Below, piece after piece: positions 1 to 7,576 of a stretch of DNA of 64,000 bases. The position numbers and the translations under genes were made by a program. Numbering within the stretch: position 1 is the stretch's first letter; the number at the start of each line of letters is the position of its first letter. The DNA comes from Catenibacillus scindens (GTDB lineage: Bacteria > Bacillota > Clostridia > Lachnospirales > Lachnospiraceae): NCBI RefSeq assembly GCF_014202115.1, contig NZ_JACHFW010000015.1, positions 1-64,000 on the forward strand, given 5' to 3'. A model generated the notes under the pieces. It did no database searches and was not told the origin of the DNA. It saw nothing but the letters and a program-made list of their open reading frames with translations.

Positions 1-113
1 TATTATACAGCAAGAGAAGCATTTCGGCTTGTATTTACTACAAAATATATGAACTTTTCAAGGTGCTATAGACAGGCTTTTGACCCCAATATCATTATAT
101 GTCAATAGGATGT

Positions 114-1166
114 TTACATTTGTGCTTCCCAGAAGGCAATCGCTTCATTCAGCCATCCTTCCGCCACCGTGCCGGTTCCCAGCCCAAACCCGTGGGGCAG
201 TCCGGGATAGTGGTGAAACTCGGTGGGGATACCCAGGGCGCTCATGGCGTCCAGGCGGCGCTGCATGGTGCGCCAGTTTGCGATGCCATCGCTTTCTCCC
301 ACACAGGCGAAGGTGGGCGGGTCGTTTTCCGTATAGTCACTGTGGCCGGTGTACTGCATGATAACAGCTCCAGGCTGCGGCAGGTCATTCCCGCCAAAGG
401 CCGCCGGGCCATAGGACCCCAGCCAAGCCGCCATACGGCCTCCGGCTGAACCGCCCCAAAGAGAATAACAGTCGGTGTCCACCTGCAATTCCTCCGCGTG
501 CTCAAAAATAAAGCTGATTGCCCGCGCCAAGTCCTCACAGGCAGTTTGAGCACCAGGACGGTAAATCAAAGCGAAGGCGTTGTAGCCTTGTTTGGAGAGT
601 TCCAACGCATGGGGAAAGCTATCCTGCATGGCTCCCACATAGGCAAACCCTCCGCCCGCGTTGCACACGGCAAATCTGGCTTCAGGGGCACCGCGGAAAA
701 AGAATAATCCGGTATCCTCTTTTGCAGGGTCTTCAGCCTTTTCTTCCTCCGTATAGATGTCGTAGAATACCGTTTCCCCCGCGTTGGCCCTCTGCCACAG
801 GGTATTGACGATCTCCACGGTTTCCTCCGGATCGATGTTGTTGTACCAGGTCAGCTGCAAATTGCCCAAAGTGTCGCCGCTCATATACCAATCATCTACC
901 GGAAAGAGCAATCGTCCATATCCTGCGAAAACCGAATTGTTGATCACATCCTGGATAGAAGTAGATGTTGTAAATGGTCCTGCCATTTGATTTGTGGACG
1001 CAAAGCTGTTCAGCTCCTGCTGGGAATCCGACTCATCCAAAAGGTCGGCACCCCCGGCAGGAGGCGATTCCCCGGAAGAGGTTGTCTGTGTCTGTCCATG
1101 GGCTGCACATCCCATCAGGCAAAGCAGAATGCAAACTGCAATGGCCAGAATTCCCTGCGCCTTCAT
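114..1166 (-). CDS. Secreted lipoprotein alpha/beta hydrolase (esterase-like)
   Basis: Predicted surface-anchored serine hydrolase of about 350 residues. The start is the ATG at 1166, which begins a lipoprotein signal (MKAQGILAI...) with lipobox LMGC and has an AGGAAGG ribosome binding site; an upstream in-frame ATG lacks both. The nucleophile elbow reads WGGSAGG (a GxSxG motif), followed by a candidate acid in VGESDG and a late His in GLPHGFG. This is the Ser-Asp-His order of acetyl-esterase/BD-FAE-like enzymes. The linker after the lipobox is Ser/Gly/Gln-rich. Substrate cannot be read from sequence; acyl or acetyl esters on glycans are a guess. It is leftmost in the window and transcribed away from the LysR gene behind it, which may or may not control it. 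Confidence 0.75.
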   Translation of the reverse strand: MKAQGILAIAVCILLCLMGCAAHGQTQTTSSGESPPAGGADLLDESDSQQELNSFASTNQMAGPFTTSTSIQDVINNSVFAGYGRLLFPVDDWYMSGDTLGNLQLTWYNNIDPEETVEIVNTLWQRANAGETVFYDIYTEEEKAEDPAKEDTGLFFFRGAPEARFAVCNAGGGFAYVGAMQDSFPHALELSKQGYNAFALIYRPGAQTACEDLARAISFIFEHAEELQVDTDCYSLWGGSAGGRMAAWLGSYGPAAFGGNDLPQPGAVIMQYTGHSDYTENDPPTFACVGESDGIANWRTMQRRLDAMSALGIPTEFHHYPGLPHGFGLGTGTVAEGWLNEAIAFWEAQM

Positions 1167-1264
1167 CGTGTCACCTTCCTCTCTTTCTTTTCTGATTTCA
1201 TTATAAAAAAAACGAGACCTCATCAGAAGTCTCGATTCGTTATGCACTATTTACCTTTGGGTTA

Positions 1265-2164
1265 TCACTTGCCGTGCTCCGTCGCCTTTTGCACCGCCCG
1301 TAGGAACTGCTTCACCACAGGGGATGGTGATGGGGAATGGAGTAGGCCATAGGGGATGGTATAGTTCCAATCCACCGGGAGGATCTTCAAAAGTGGGTGG
1401 ACATATTGCCACTTGGGCACTGCCATCAGCACACAGTTGTTGTTTTCGCATTGGTTAAATGCGTTTACATCGTAGAAGTCAAAATCCACAATCTGGATTT
1501 GCGGATGGTTCTTCCACAAATCGTCCCGCAGAAGATCTACATAGTGGCTCCAATCCCGGCGCATCAGCATGAATTTCTCCCCGTAGAGGTCCTGTACCGT
1601 CAGACGGTCTTTGGTCGCCAGGCGGTGATGGATGGACACCGCCGCACAGATAGGTTCTCTGGAAATTTCCAGCCCGTCGCACTGGCGTAGGTTCAGCATT
1701 GTCTCATCAAAAATACCCGCCACCACATCGATGTTCTGTCCCAGGTTGCATAAGATTTCTCTGGCGTTCTCGGGTGTGTTGTCAAAGGGCACAAGCTGGA
1801 ACTTGGTACCAGGGCAATCCTCCTGCAACTTGGGCCACAGATCCACCAGCACCTGGGCCGGTGTCATAGGGGAAGTGCCGATGCGGATGATGTCCTCGCT
1901 CTGTTTCATGGCGTTTTTCGCCCGTGTTACCGAGTCCTTGCAATACTGGATAATGTATTTTGCGTCCTGTGCCAAAGATTTCCCCGCTTCTGTGATTTGT
2001 AATCCGCGGTGTGTACGGATAAATAACTGTAAGTCCAGGCTTTCTTCCAGGAGATTGATCTGCTTAATTACCGCCGGAGGGGAAATATATAGCTTTTCCG
2101 CAGCTTTATTGAAGCTGCCGCATTCCACGACGCACAGGAAAGTTTCTAATTGGGGGTTATACAT
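1265..2164 (-). CDS. LysR-family transcriptional regulator
   Basis: 299-residue LTTR. Residues 1-60 form the winged helix-turn-helix (FNKAAEKLYISPPAVIKQIN), followed by a linker helix and a periplasmic-binding-like effector domain from about residue 90 (IRIGTSPMTPAQVL). The length is normal for the family. Its start overlaps the end of the small HTH gene upstream by 8 bases, so the two are probably translated from one mRNA starting at the promoter near 2400. The effector is unknown. The hydrolase gene follows about 100 bases downstream on the same strand and is the nearest candidate target. Confidence 0.88.
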   Translation of the reverse strand: MYNPQLETFLCVVECGSFNKAAEKLYISPPAVIKQINLLEESLDLQLFIRTHRGLQITEAGKSLAQDAKYIIQYCKDSVTRAKNAMKQSEDIIRIGTSPMTPAQVLVDLWPKLQEDCPGTKFQLVPFDNTPENAREILCNLGQNIDVVAGIFDETMLNLRQCDGLEISREPICAAVSIHHRLATKDRLTVQDLYGEKFMLMRRDWSHYVDLLRDDLWKNHPQIQIVDFDFYDVNAFNQCENNNCVLMAVPKWQYVHPLLKILPVDWNYTIPYGLLHSPSPSPVVKQFLRAVQKATEHGK

Positions 2165-2354
2165 GAGGGTTCTCGCTCCTTTCCTTGCGTTTTTTTCTCA
2201 AATCGGAAGGCTTTTCTGCGCTTTTGGGAATCATCCAGGAATGTCCAAAACGCATAACACCGTTTATCCTGCTACTTTCACATAATTTTTGAACGCGCCT
2301 TTCCGATATATTCCATTTTGAAGCTGCATCCTTTACTGAGATGTATTCAAACAT
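2157..2354 (-). CDS. Small helix-turn-helix protein (MerR/excisionase-like)
   Basis: 65-residue protein starting at the ATG at 2354 (MFEYISVKDAASKW), behind an AAGAGG ribosome binding site; a longer upstream reading lacks a site. It matches the small DNA-binding fold of excisionases and MerR heads: a sensory helix with VKDAASKWNISERRVQKL, then a wing (FGHSWMIPKSAEKP). The basic C-terminal tail (LRKKRKERS) may aid DNA contact. It overlaps the LysR gene by 8 bases, suggesting a two-regulator operon. Because it borders the mobile element it could be an Xis-type protein, but its promoter and coupling to LysR favour a transcriptional role. Confidence 0.65.
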   Translation of the reverse strand: MFEYISVKDAASKWNISERRVQKLCESSRINGVMRFGHSWMIPKSAEKPSDLRKKRKERSENPHV

Positions 2355-2385
2355 ACAAAACCTCTTAGTTTTAGCTATATAGGTT

Positions 2386-2414
2386 ATTATATACGTAAAA
2401 ACGAACAAAAGCAA
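2386..2414 (-). promoter_or_regulatory. Promoter of HTH-LysR operon
   Basis: On the minus strand a TTGCTT -35 (2409-2414) and TATAAT -10 (2386-2391) are 17 bases apart, about 30 bases upstream of the small HTH gene. The GC-rich mobile element begins directly beyond it. Confidence 0.6.
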
Positions 2415-2607
2415 GATGGCAAGCGATGCCTGTGGCTATCCAAATAGCCCCACGCGCTTGTTGTGGGAAGTCCCCCAAGCCCCCTTTGGAACACAGATTT
2501 TCAATCTGTGGCTGCGCGTTCATCTCCGGCCTAAGAGCCGCCTTCGGCGGTTGGCCTCCGAAACGCTCTCTGCGGAGAGTGTGCGAACGCTTTTGACCGC
2601 GACCGGC

Positions 2608-4020
2608 TCACCGCTGGCCGTGGTCTTTTTCTTTCTGTTGTGGTTCGGTCTGCTCCATCGTCAGGACCCGATCCACATTGTTCTTGACCGTCAGCAGCTC
2701 CCGCATGGCGGTGCGGGCCTGCCGGTACTCGCCGTAAGCCGTTTTCTTGTCTGCCAGCAGCTGGGCATACTCGGCCTGAAGCTCCTTGACGGTGGGCAGT
2801 TTCTTCACGTTCAGTTCGTTAAAGGCTTCCTTGGCGGTCTGGTGCAGCAGGATTTCTTCCTCGTGTTCCTGCCGGAATTTCTTTGAATACCCGGCCTTGC
2901 GGTAAGCCACATAGGTCTCGCGGGTCTTGGCATAGTTGACGATGTGGGTGCGCAGAACGGCGATCTCGGCCATACGCTTCTCGGCGGCCTTGATCTGGTC
3001 GGACAGCGCGTTGTAACGAACCGTCGCCTCTGCTGTTTTGGCTTCCAGATCGGCATAATCCAGCAGTCCGTGTTCGGACAGGTAGTTGAGGGTCTGCGCC
3101 ATCTGTTTGAGGTTGAACACCTTGGCCCAGCGGGCATACCCGGCACCTTTCCCGGCCTGGAGTTTTGCCTGGATGTCCACCAGCAGGTTGACCCTGGGCG
3201 TGGCGGCCTGCACAGCGGTTTTCTTACGGGGCGTATGCTCTTTTTGGCCGGAGAGAAATGCCAGTAGATCGTCCAGCGTGTAGCCGTCCCCCAGCCGGTC
3301 AAAGCGGACGTTATTGCCCCAGCCCTCCGCGCTGATGGAGATGGTCTTGCCGCGCCGGTGAACGGTAAAACCGTCCTGTTCCAGCAGGCGCAGCAGTTCC
3401 TCCAGGTTGCCCGGTTTCTGTGCCAGTGCCCGGTCGATGGCCTGGCGCAGCTGCTCCTTGTGAGAGAGCTTTGCCGCATCGCCCAGCCACTTGTTGTAGC
3501 TCTGGCCGCGCCGCTTGGGGGCCTCCACAATGGAGTAGCCGTTCTCGATGCAGATGGTGTCGCTCAGGCGGTGGACGGCACGGGTGCTGCCCCAAAAGTT
3601 GCGGAACTTCCGGTCACAGTCCAGGTTGACCGAACTCCAAATGATATGATTATGGACATGGGCCTTGTCAATGTGGGTACAAACGATAAAGGCGTGTTTG
3701 CCCTTGGTGAACCGCTTGGCAAATTCTACACCGAGCCGGTTGGCTTCCTCCGGGATGATCTCCCCAGGGCAGAAAGATTGGCGGACATGGTAGGCGATTA
3801 CATCATCTGCGCCCCGGACCCGTCCGGTGGCGGCGATATACTGGCGCTTGGTCAGCATGAACTCAGCATCGGCCACGCGACTGTCGCACTCATAGCCGGT
3901 AATAAGCCTGCCGTGGTCAGTTTTTTGCGGATTGGCCACATAGTCGATGATTTCGCTGATGGCACGGCTCTCTGTCCGGCCCTTGCCGACGTGCAGCGGC
4001 ATGATGCGGGTGGTAGCCAT
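2608..4020 (-). CDS. Relaxase/mobilization nuclease (MobA-like)
   Basis: 470-residue relaxase that would nick oriT and lead DNA transfer. Start is ATG 4020 (MATTRIMPLHVGKGR) behind a GGAGGG site; the reading frame runs further upstream without a site. The N-terminal domain (about 1-200) carries the family's Tyr region (IDYVANPQKT) and the metal-binding three-histidine motif HIDKAHVHNHI near residue 120, as in pfam03432 proteins. The C-terminal half is helical and probably coiled-coil (AEKRMAEIAVLRTHIV). The gene is complete at about the usual length. Its partner MobC lies 3.2 kb upstream on the same strand, separated by the AbiE cargo and the XRE/SLOG genes. Confidence 0.9.
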   Translation of the reverse strand: MATTRIMPLHVGKGRTESRAISEIIDYVANPQKTDHGRLITGYECDSRVADAEFMLTKRQYIAATGRVRGADDVIAYHVRQSFCPGEIIPEEANRLGVEFAKRFTKGKHAFIVCTHIDKAHVHNHIIWSSVNLDCDRKFRNFWGSTRAVHRLSDTICIENGYSIVEAPKRRGQSYNKWLGDAAKLSHKEQLRQAIDRALAQKPGNLEELLRLLEQDGFTVHRRGKTISISAEGWGNNVRFDRLGDGYTLDDLLAFLSGQKEHTPRKKTAVQAATPRVNLLVDIQAKLQAGKGAGYARWAKVFNLKQMAQTLNYLSEHGLLDYADLEAKTAEATVRYNALSDQIKAAEKRMAEIAVLRTHIVNYAKTRETYVAYRKAGYSKKFRQEHEEEILLHQTAKEAFNELNVKKLPTVKELQAEYAQLLADKKTAYGEYRQARTAMRELLTVKNNVDRVLTMEQTEPQQKEKDHGQR

Positions 4021-4051
4021 GATTTTCCCTCCTTCCAAAAAGTGGGCAGCC

Positions 4052-4489
4052 TCAGCTGCCCACCCGATCACAATATGAAATGATTTTTTTCTTTTTCCGG
4101 CTGGCATACCGCAGCGTTGTGGCAGCGCCGCCCCAGTCATGGAGAACATAGGCCACCACCACATCGGCGGACTCTACCATCCAGCGGTTTCTGTGGGAAA
4201 TCGCAAAACGGCGCGGCACAGTTTCCAGAGGCGGATACACGGTGCTATCATAGCCGGAAGTGTCCTTTGTGGTCTCAAGATAAGCCAAAACAAGGATCAT
4301 CTCGATTTGCGGATACCGTTTTTTCTGCGCTCTCAAAACAGACGCCGCCAAATTGTCAAAGGCTCCATAGCCGCCAAGATAAAATGTGGTCGCACCTTGC
4401 TCGATAAGCACCTGTGTTATTGTGTAGAGCCATTCTGTCACTTGTTCGATCTGCACGACTTGCGCATGACCGCAAAAGGTTACGTTCAT
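4052..4489 (-). CDS. SLOG-domain protein (YpsA/DUF1273-like)
   Basis: 145-residue protein beginning MNVTFCGHAQV at ATG 4489. The strand-loop pattern TFCGH, then FYLGGYGAFDNLAASVLR and ADVVVAYV, matches the Rossmann-like SLOG superfamily that binds nucleotides or nucleotide-derived ligands. Such proteins are frequent passengers of Clostridia mobile elements; their role there is not established and they have been proposed as nucleotide sensors in conflict systems. It lies 31 bases upstream of the relaxase start and divergent from the XRE gene, sharing the repeat-rich control region between them. Confidence 0.65.
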   Translation of the reverse strand: MNVTFCGHAQVVQIEQVTEWLYTITQVLIEQGATTFYLGGYGAFDNLAASVLRAQKKRYPQIEMILVLAYLETTKDTSGYDSTVYPPLETVPRRFAISHRNRWMVESADVVVAYVLHDWGGAATTLRYASRKKKKIISYCDRVGS

Positions 4490-4530
4490 AAAAACACCCC
4501 TGTACCCATCATACTGCAAATACGCCGGTT

Positions 4531-4600
4531 GGTACAGGTACAGGGACTAATTTTCGCGCACCTGCCCCTATAATACTTTTAGTACAGGGACAGGGACGGT
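4531..4600. promoter_or_regulatory. Repeated GTACAGG sites between SLOG and XRE genes
   Basis: The short divergent region holds GTACAGG at 4532, GTACAGGGAC at 4538 and GTACAGGGAC at 4582, the last followed by CAGGGAC at 4591. A TATAAT at 4569-4574 lies between the two blocks. This layout suits binding sites for the XRE protein encoded immediately downstream, controlling its own gene and the SLOG-relaxase direction. Operator function is inferred; the repeats are seen directly. Confidence 0.45.
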
Positions 4601-4608
4601 GAGCGAAA

Positions 4609-4848
4609 TTGAAGCTAAATCAAGCGGTCAGCAGACGCCTTTCAGAATTGCTGGATGAGCGGAAGATGACGCAGTATCAGCTGTATATGAAAAGCGGCGT
4701 CCCCAAGTCCACCATCGGTAACATCATCAACTGCTCTTACGATTCCGTAAAGCTACGGATCATCCATGAAATGTGCCAGGGGCTTGGCATTGGTTTAGAT
4801 GCCTTTTTTGATTCGCCCCTGTTTCAAGAAGAAAGCCTTGATCCCTAA
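4609..4848 (+). CDS. XRE-family (Cro/C1) transcriptional regulator
   Basis: 79-residue single-domain repressor-type protein. The helix-turn-helix is MTQYQLYMKSGVPKSTIGNI (residues 20-39), and the end DAFFDSPLF is typical of short XRE proteins. A TTG start at 4609 is required because an in-frame stop lies just upstream (4600-4602); a weak GGTGA site precedes it. It is the only plus-strand gene of the element and is divergent from SLOG/relaxase, so it is the most likely regulator of the mobilization side. A strong terminator follows its stop. Confidence 0.85.
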   Translation: MKLNQAVSRRLSELLDERKMTQYQLYMKSGVPKSTIGNIINCSYDSVKLRIIHEMCQGLGIGLDAFFDSPLFQEESLDP

Positions 4849-4883
4849 AACCTTCGGCATTTTTGGCCGAAGGTTTTCTTTTT
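4847..4883 (+). terminator. Rho-independent terminator of XRE gene
   Basis: AAAACCTTCGGC (4847-4858) pairs with GCCGAAGGTTTT (4866-4877), followed by a T-rich run on the plus strand. Confidence 0.85.
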
Positions 4884-4893
4884 GCCTTTATAG

Positions 4894-4931
4894 AAGCCCC
4901 CTCCCCGGTTCAAATTCCAGGAAGGGGGCTT
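4894..4931 (-). terminator. Possible terminator downstream of abiEii
   Basis: AAGCCCCCT (4894-4902) pairs with AGGGGGCTT (4923-4931) with a 20-base loop. The T-run on the minus strand is poor, so termination is only likely. Confidence 0.4.
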
Positions 4932-4946
4932 ATGGCAGTGTCGGTT

Positions 4947-5786
4947 TTAACTGAAACGGGCAAACAGCTGTCGCACCGCAGCCATGATCGTATCCCAGCC
5001 AAGGTCAGACGCATAGGAAAATTTCTTTTGGTAGGCCGCCCACAAATCCTGCATGACCGGGCTGTTCTCCACTTCATCAAAAACCTCGGCGGCCTCGGCC
5101 AGATGGCGCTCGGTGCCGCGCTTGTGGGATGTCGCCAGCAGCGCGTCATGGAGAATGTGCGGGTCCAAGGTGTTGCCGTAGAGTTGTTGCAGAATGGCGA
5201 TGTCGTAAAAATCTCTCATACGGGTGTTGGTCGTAGTCCGGGTGATGATAGTCTCCAGTTTTTCAGCCAGCACGGTCTCCAGGGTATAGGCCCAAACGTC
5301 GATGGAGCGGTCCTCCAGCATGAGCTTGAAGCTGTACCGCACCTCTTTGGGGGTTATGGCGTCGCCGGTGGAAATGTCGATTTTCAGCGGGGTACGCACC
5401 CCGTCAAAGAGCGTTGTCATCGTCACCCGGATGCCGGGATATTCCGCTTCATCCATGATTTCGGAAATGCTTTTCACCTGGAAGGTAACGCCGTCATCGA
5501 TGGGAACAGCGATGATCTCGGCCATCATGTTCTCCACATCCTCCACGCTGACGTTGGCCCCCTTGACCGTTGCGTCCAGGTCCATCGTAGAGCGGGCGTC
5601 CAGACCGACCATCGCGGCCACCAGCATCCCGCCTTTGAGGATAAATTTGTCCCGGTAGGACGAGAGGGAAATGCGTTCCAGAAAACGCTCCATCATGTAG
5701 TTGCGCATCAAAATCTGCGCATCCGCAGCATTTTTCTTTGAAAGGTTGCGGATCAAGTCTTTCAGCTGTCTGGCTGTCTTTATCAT
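4947..5786 (-). CDS. abiEii: AbiEii/AbiGii-family nucleotidyltransferase toxin
   Basis: 279-residue toxin of the AbiE type IV toxin-antitoxin family. The nucleotidyltransferase signature is visible as LKGGMLVAAMVGLDARSTMDLDA (residues 49-71; GG...R.T.DLD). A conserved helical C-terminal half follows (LAEKLETI, RMRDFYDI). Family members transfer nucleotides to RNA targets and cause growth arrest; some act in phage abortive infection. It overlaps the antitoxin gene by four bases (ATGA), the normal coupled arrangement. As element cargo it could provide phage defence or stabilize the element. Confidence 0.88.
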   Translation of the reverse strand: MIKTARQLKDLIRNLSKKNAADAQILMRNYMMERFLERISLSSYRDKFILKGGMLVAAMVGLDARSTMDLDATVKGANVSVEDVENMMAEIIAVPIDDGVTFQVKSISEIMDEAEYPGIRVTMTTLFDGVRTPLKIDISTGDAITPKEVRYSFKLMLEDRSIDVWAYTLETVLAEKLETIITRTTTNTRMRDFYDIAILQQLYGNTLDPHILHDALLATSHKRGTERHLAEAAEVFDEVENSPVMQDLWAAYQKKFSYASDLGWDTIMAAVRQLFARFS

Positions 5787-6376
5787 AGCAGTACCTCCAA
5801 ATACTGGCGTAAAATCCTCTCGACCCGGAACAGCTTGGCGTAGCGCGTCAGTGTCCGCAGGTCCTTGTCTTTCCGGCGGACATACGCTTTCAGCGCGTCC
5901 TGGAATGTCTGCATCTCGATGTGGCTCCGGCTGCGCAGCACGTCACAGATCGTCCTCTCCTTGTCATAGACAGGCACATCGTGACCGAAGGGGGTCTGCG
6001 CGGTTGTCAAGCCGACCTCGTGCAGCTCCGCCTTGATGGTAAAGACCTGGACGCCTTCACTTTTAAGCCGGGTCGGGTTGTAGCCCGTCTTGACCGTGAT
6101 GGAATAGGCCAGCGGCTCCCGGTCAGTCAGATTGTGGAAAAAAAGCGCCGTTTCATGGGAAAAAACCGCCTGCGGACAGCGAAGATGCAGCAGATACATG
6201 GCGTCCACCCAGGCGTCCTTGGAAAGATAAATTCCATGCGCCGCCTGTTCCAGTCCACGAGACTGCACGAATTGATAAAAAACAGGCTTTGAAATCCCGG
6301 CCGCGAGAACCTGCCCGGTGCGCAGCATCCCGTCCTGGCGTTCCATCAGCTGGTCCAGCTGTTGAAATTGGCTCAT
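5783..6376 (-). CDS. abiEi: AbiEi-family antitoxin
   Basis: 197-residue cognate antitoxin and likely autorepressor. The N-terminal winged helix (LMERQDGMLRTGQVLAAGIS) is followed by the AbiEi body (HGIYLSKDAWVD, FSHETALFFHNL). I take ATG 6376 because AGGAAGG lies at proper spacing; a GTG at 6385 sits on top of that site. It is translated before the toxin, with a four-base overlap. Family antitoxins bind inverted repeats in their promoter; the short spacer upstream shows no obvious pair apart from the terminator of the preceding genes. Confidence 0.88.
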   Translation of the reverse strand: MSQFQQLDQLMERQDGMLRTGQVLAAGISKPVFYQFVQSRGLEQAAHGIYLSKDAWVDAMYLLHLRCPQAVFSHETALFFHNLTDREPLAYSITVKTGYNPTRLKSEGVQVFTIKAELHEVGLTTAQTPFGHDVPVYDKERTICDVLRSRSHIEMQTFQDALKAYVRRKDKDLRTLTRYAKLFRVERILRQYLEVLL

Positions 6377-6433
6377 GTTCTTCACCTTCCTTTCATGCTA
6401 ATATTATACGCGAAATCAGCACAAAAGTAAAGT

Positions 6434-6466
6434 CAAAAAATTGCCGGGCATTCTCTCCCGGCAATT
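6434..6466 (-). terminator. Terminator after the 6.5-kb membrane protein gene
   Basis: AATTGCCGGG (6439-6448) and CCCGGCAATT (6457-6466) form a perfect 10-bp stem. On the minus strand it is followed by TTTTTT. It separates the small accessory genes from abiE. Confidence 0.9.
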
Positions 6467-6478
6467 TGCTTTTTTGAT

Positions 6479-6769
6479 TCAGCCATACACCGCATCCTGG
6501 ATCGCAAAGCGAAGGTCCTGCACCTTGCCCACCAGCCAAGCGGCGGCCATCGGAAGGCCCAGCGGGTTGACCAGGAAGGCGATTACAAGCAGGATCACGC
6601 CGTTTTGTACGGAATATGTAACCAAGACTGCCAGCCCCAGCAATCCCACAATGGTACTGACGATCCCCAGCACGAGACTGGACAGGTACAGAACTCCCAT
6701 GCAGAGCCATACGAACAAGGTCAGCGCCAGCACAACAGGTGCGGCCAACAGTTTCAATAAAAATCTCAT
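6479..6769 (-). CDS. Small membrane protein of mobile element
   Basis: 96-residue, strongly hydrophobic protein with two to three predicted membrane segments (LLAAPVVLALTLFVWLCMGV; GIVSTIVGLLGLAVLV; GVILLVIAFLVNPLG) and a short hydrophilic end. It resembles the small integral membrane proteins that accompany Clostridia conjugative elements (possibly the CD1845 family, from memory). It overlaps the preceding gene by four bases, so they form an operon ending at the terminator near 6450. Function unknown. Confidence 0.6.
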   Translation of the reverse strand: MRFLLKLLAAPVVLALTLFVWLCMGVLYLSSLVLGIVSTIVGLLGLAVLVTYSVQNGVILLVIAFLVNPLGLPMAAAWLVGKVQDLRFAIQDAVYG

Positions 6770-7074
6770 TTCAACGCCTCCTTCTGTTTCAGGTATTCCT
6801 GACGCACCTGTTCTACCTTTTGCCTGCCTTTATCATCCAGATCATCCATTTCAGCTTTTCTTAAAATCAGATATTCCTGATAGCCGGTAGCTGCGTCCAG
6901 AAGTTTATCAAACAATTTCTCCGGCGTAGGACAACACGTTACCTCGGACCAATCCTGCCCCGCATGATCCCAAAGCATGACCGCATAGCCGTGACGGGTT
7001 GGTACAGCTTCTATCGCCTGATCTTTTGCCAAATAGTCAGCAAAAATTTTCAGCACCATTTCGTTTGTCAACAT
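6766..7074 (-). CDS. Hypothetical accessory protein
   Basis: 102-residue soluble protein, MLTNEMVLKIFADYL..., ending in a charged helix (RQKVEQVRQEYLKQKEALK). I do not recognise a domain. It is translationally coupled (ATGA overlap) to the membrane protein gene and lies after the mobC terminator, so it likely has its own promoter in 7075-7157. Confidence 0.6.
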   Translation of the reverse strand: MLTNEMVLKIFADYLAKDQAIEAVPTRHGYAVMLWDHAGQDWSEVTCCPTPEKLFDKLLDAATGYQEYLILRKAEMDDLDDKGRQKVEQVRQEYLKQKEALK

Positions 7075-7157
7075 ACAACTCAGCTCCTTGTGTGTATCTC
7101 CTTATCTCTGTATCTATTCTACCCGCTTTTCAGCAGAGTCTGCAACGATACGGGCAA

Positions 7158-7207
7158 AGAAAAAAGAGGGAGGCCCGGCGCAGCTGCACGCACACGCCGG
7201 ACCTCCC
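7158..7207 (-). terminator. Terminator of the rep-mobC operon
   Basis: GGGAGGCCCGGCG (7168-7180) and CGCCGGACCTCCC (7195-7207) pair with one G-U, followed on the minus strand by TCTTTTTT. It lies 24 bases past the mobC stop. Confidence 0.88.
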
Positions 7208-7231
7208 TCACAGCTGGGACGTATGCCCCTG

Positions 7232-7576
7232 TCAGGACAGTTTTGCCAGCTGGGTCAATACCTGATGCACCCCATCCCACAAAGCCTCCTGCCGCCGGGT
7301 TATATCCTCCAGGTCGGCGTCGTAAATGCGCCCGGTTTCATGCGCACGGCGGGCCAGCTGGTTTAAGTTGTTGCTGGAATAGCGCATCAGGGAGACCAGC
7401 TCCTTCAGCTCCGGCAGTTCCAGGCGCACCACATAACCGTCCAGGGCCATCTTGCGCAGATAGGCTTCCCGGTTCTTTGTCCCCAGCTGGGCCATCTTCT
7501 GTTCGATCAGCGCCAGTTCTTCCGGCGAGACCCGGAAGTTCAGCTGCACCTCCCGCTTGCGCTTGGGGGCGCTCAC
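7232..7576 (-). CDS. mobC: MobC relaxosome protein
   Basis: 114-residue relaxosome accessory factor that helps the relaxase open oriT. A ribbon-helix-helix-like start (VQLNFRVSPEELALIEQKM) is followed by the MobC signature around RKMALDGYVV and SSNNLNQLARRAHETG. It overlaps the DUF3848/3849 gene by four bases and is the last gene before a strong terminator. oriT for such systems usually lies close to mobC or the relaxase; I could not identify the nick site. Confidence 0.88.
   Translation of the reverse strand: MSAPKRKREVQLNFRVSPEELALIEQKMAQLGTKNREAYLRKMALDGYVVRLELPELKELVSLMRYSSNNLNQLARRAHETGRIYDADLEDITRRQEALWDGVHQVLTQLAKLS

Noticed and set aside
1-113. Possible gene at the left edge
   Set aside because: AT-rich non-coding stretch with no start, site or protein-like frame.
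2415-2440. CGCTTGC shared with the rpsI 3' end as a possible attachment repeat
   Set aside because: Only seven bases and in the wrong relative orientation for integration.
3358-4083. 241-codon plus-strand frame opposite the relaxase
   Set aside because: Antisense shadow of a GC-rich gene with clear relaxase motifs on the other strand.
4900-4931. T-loop-like GGTTCAAAT suggesting a tRNA 3' end or att remnant
   Set aside because: The flanking bases do not form the T stem or an acceptor stem; the sequence is better explained as the loop of an AGCCCCCT/AGGGGGCT hairpin.
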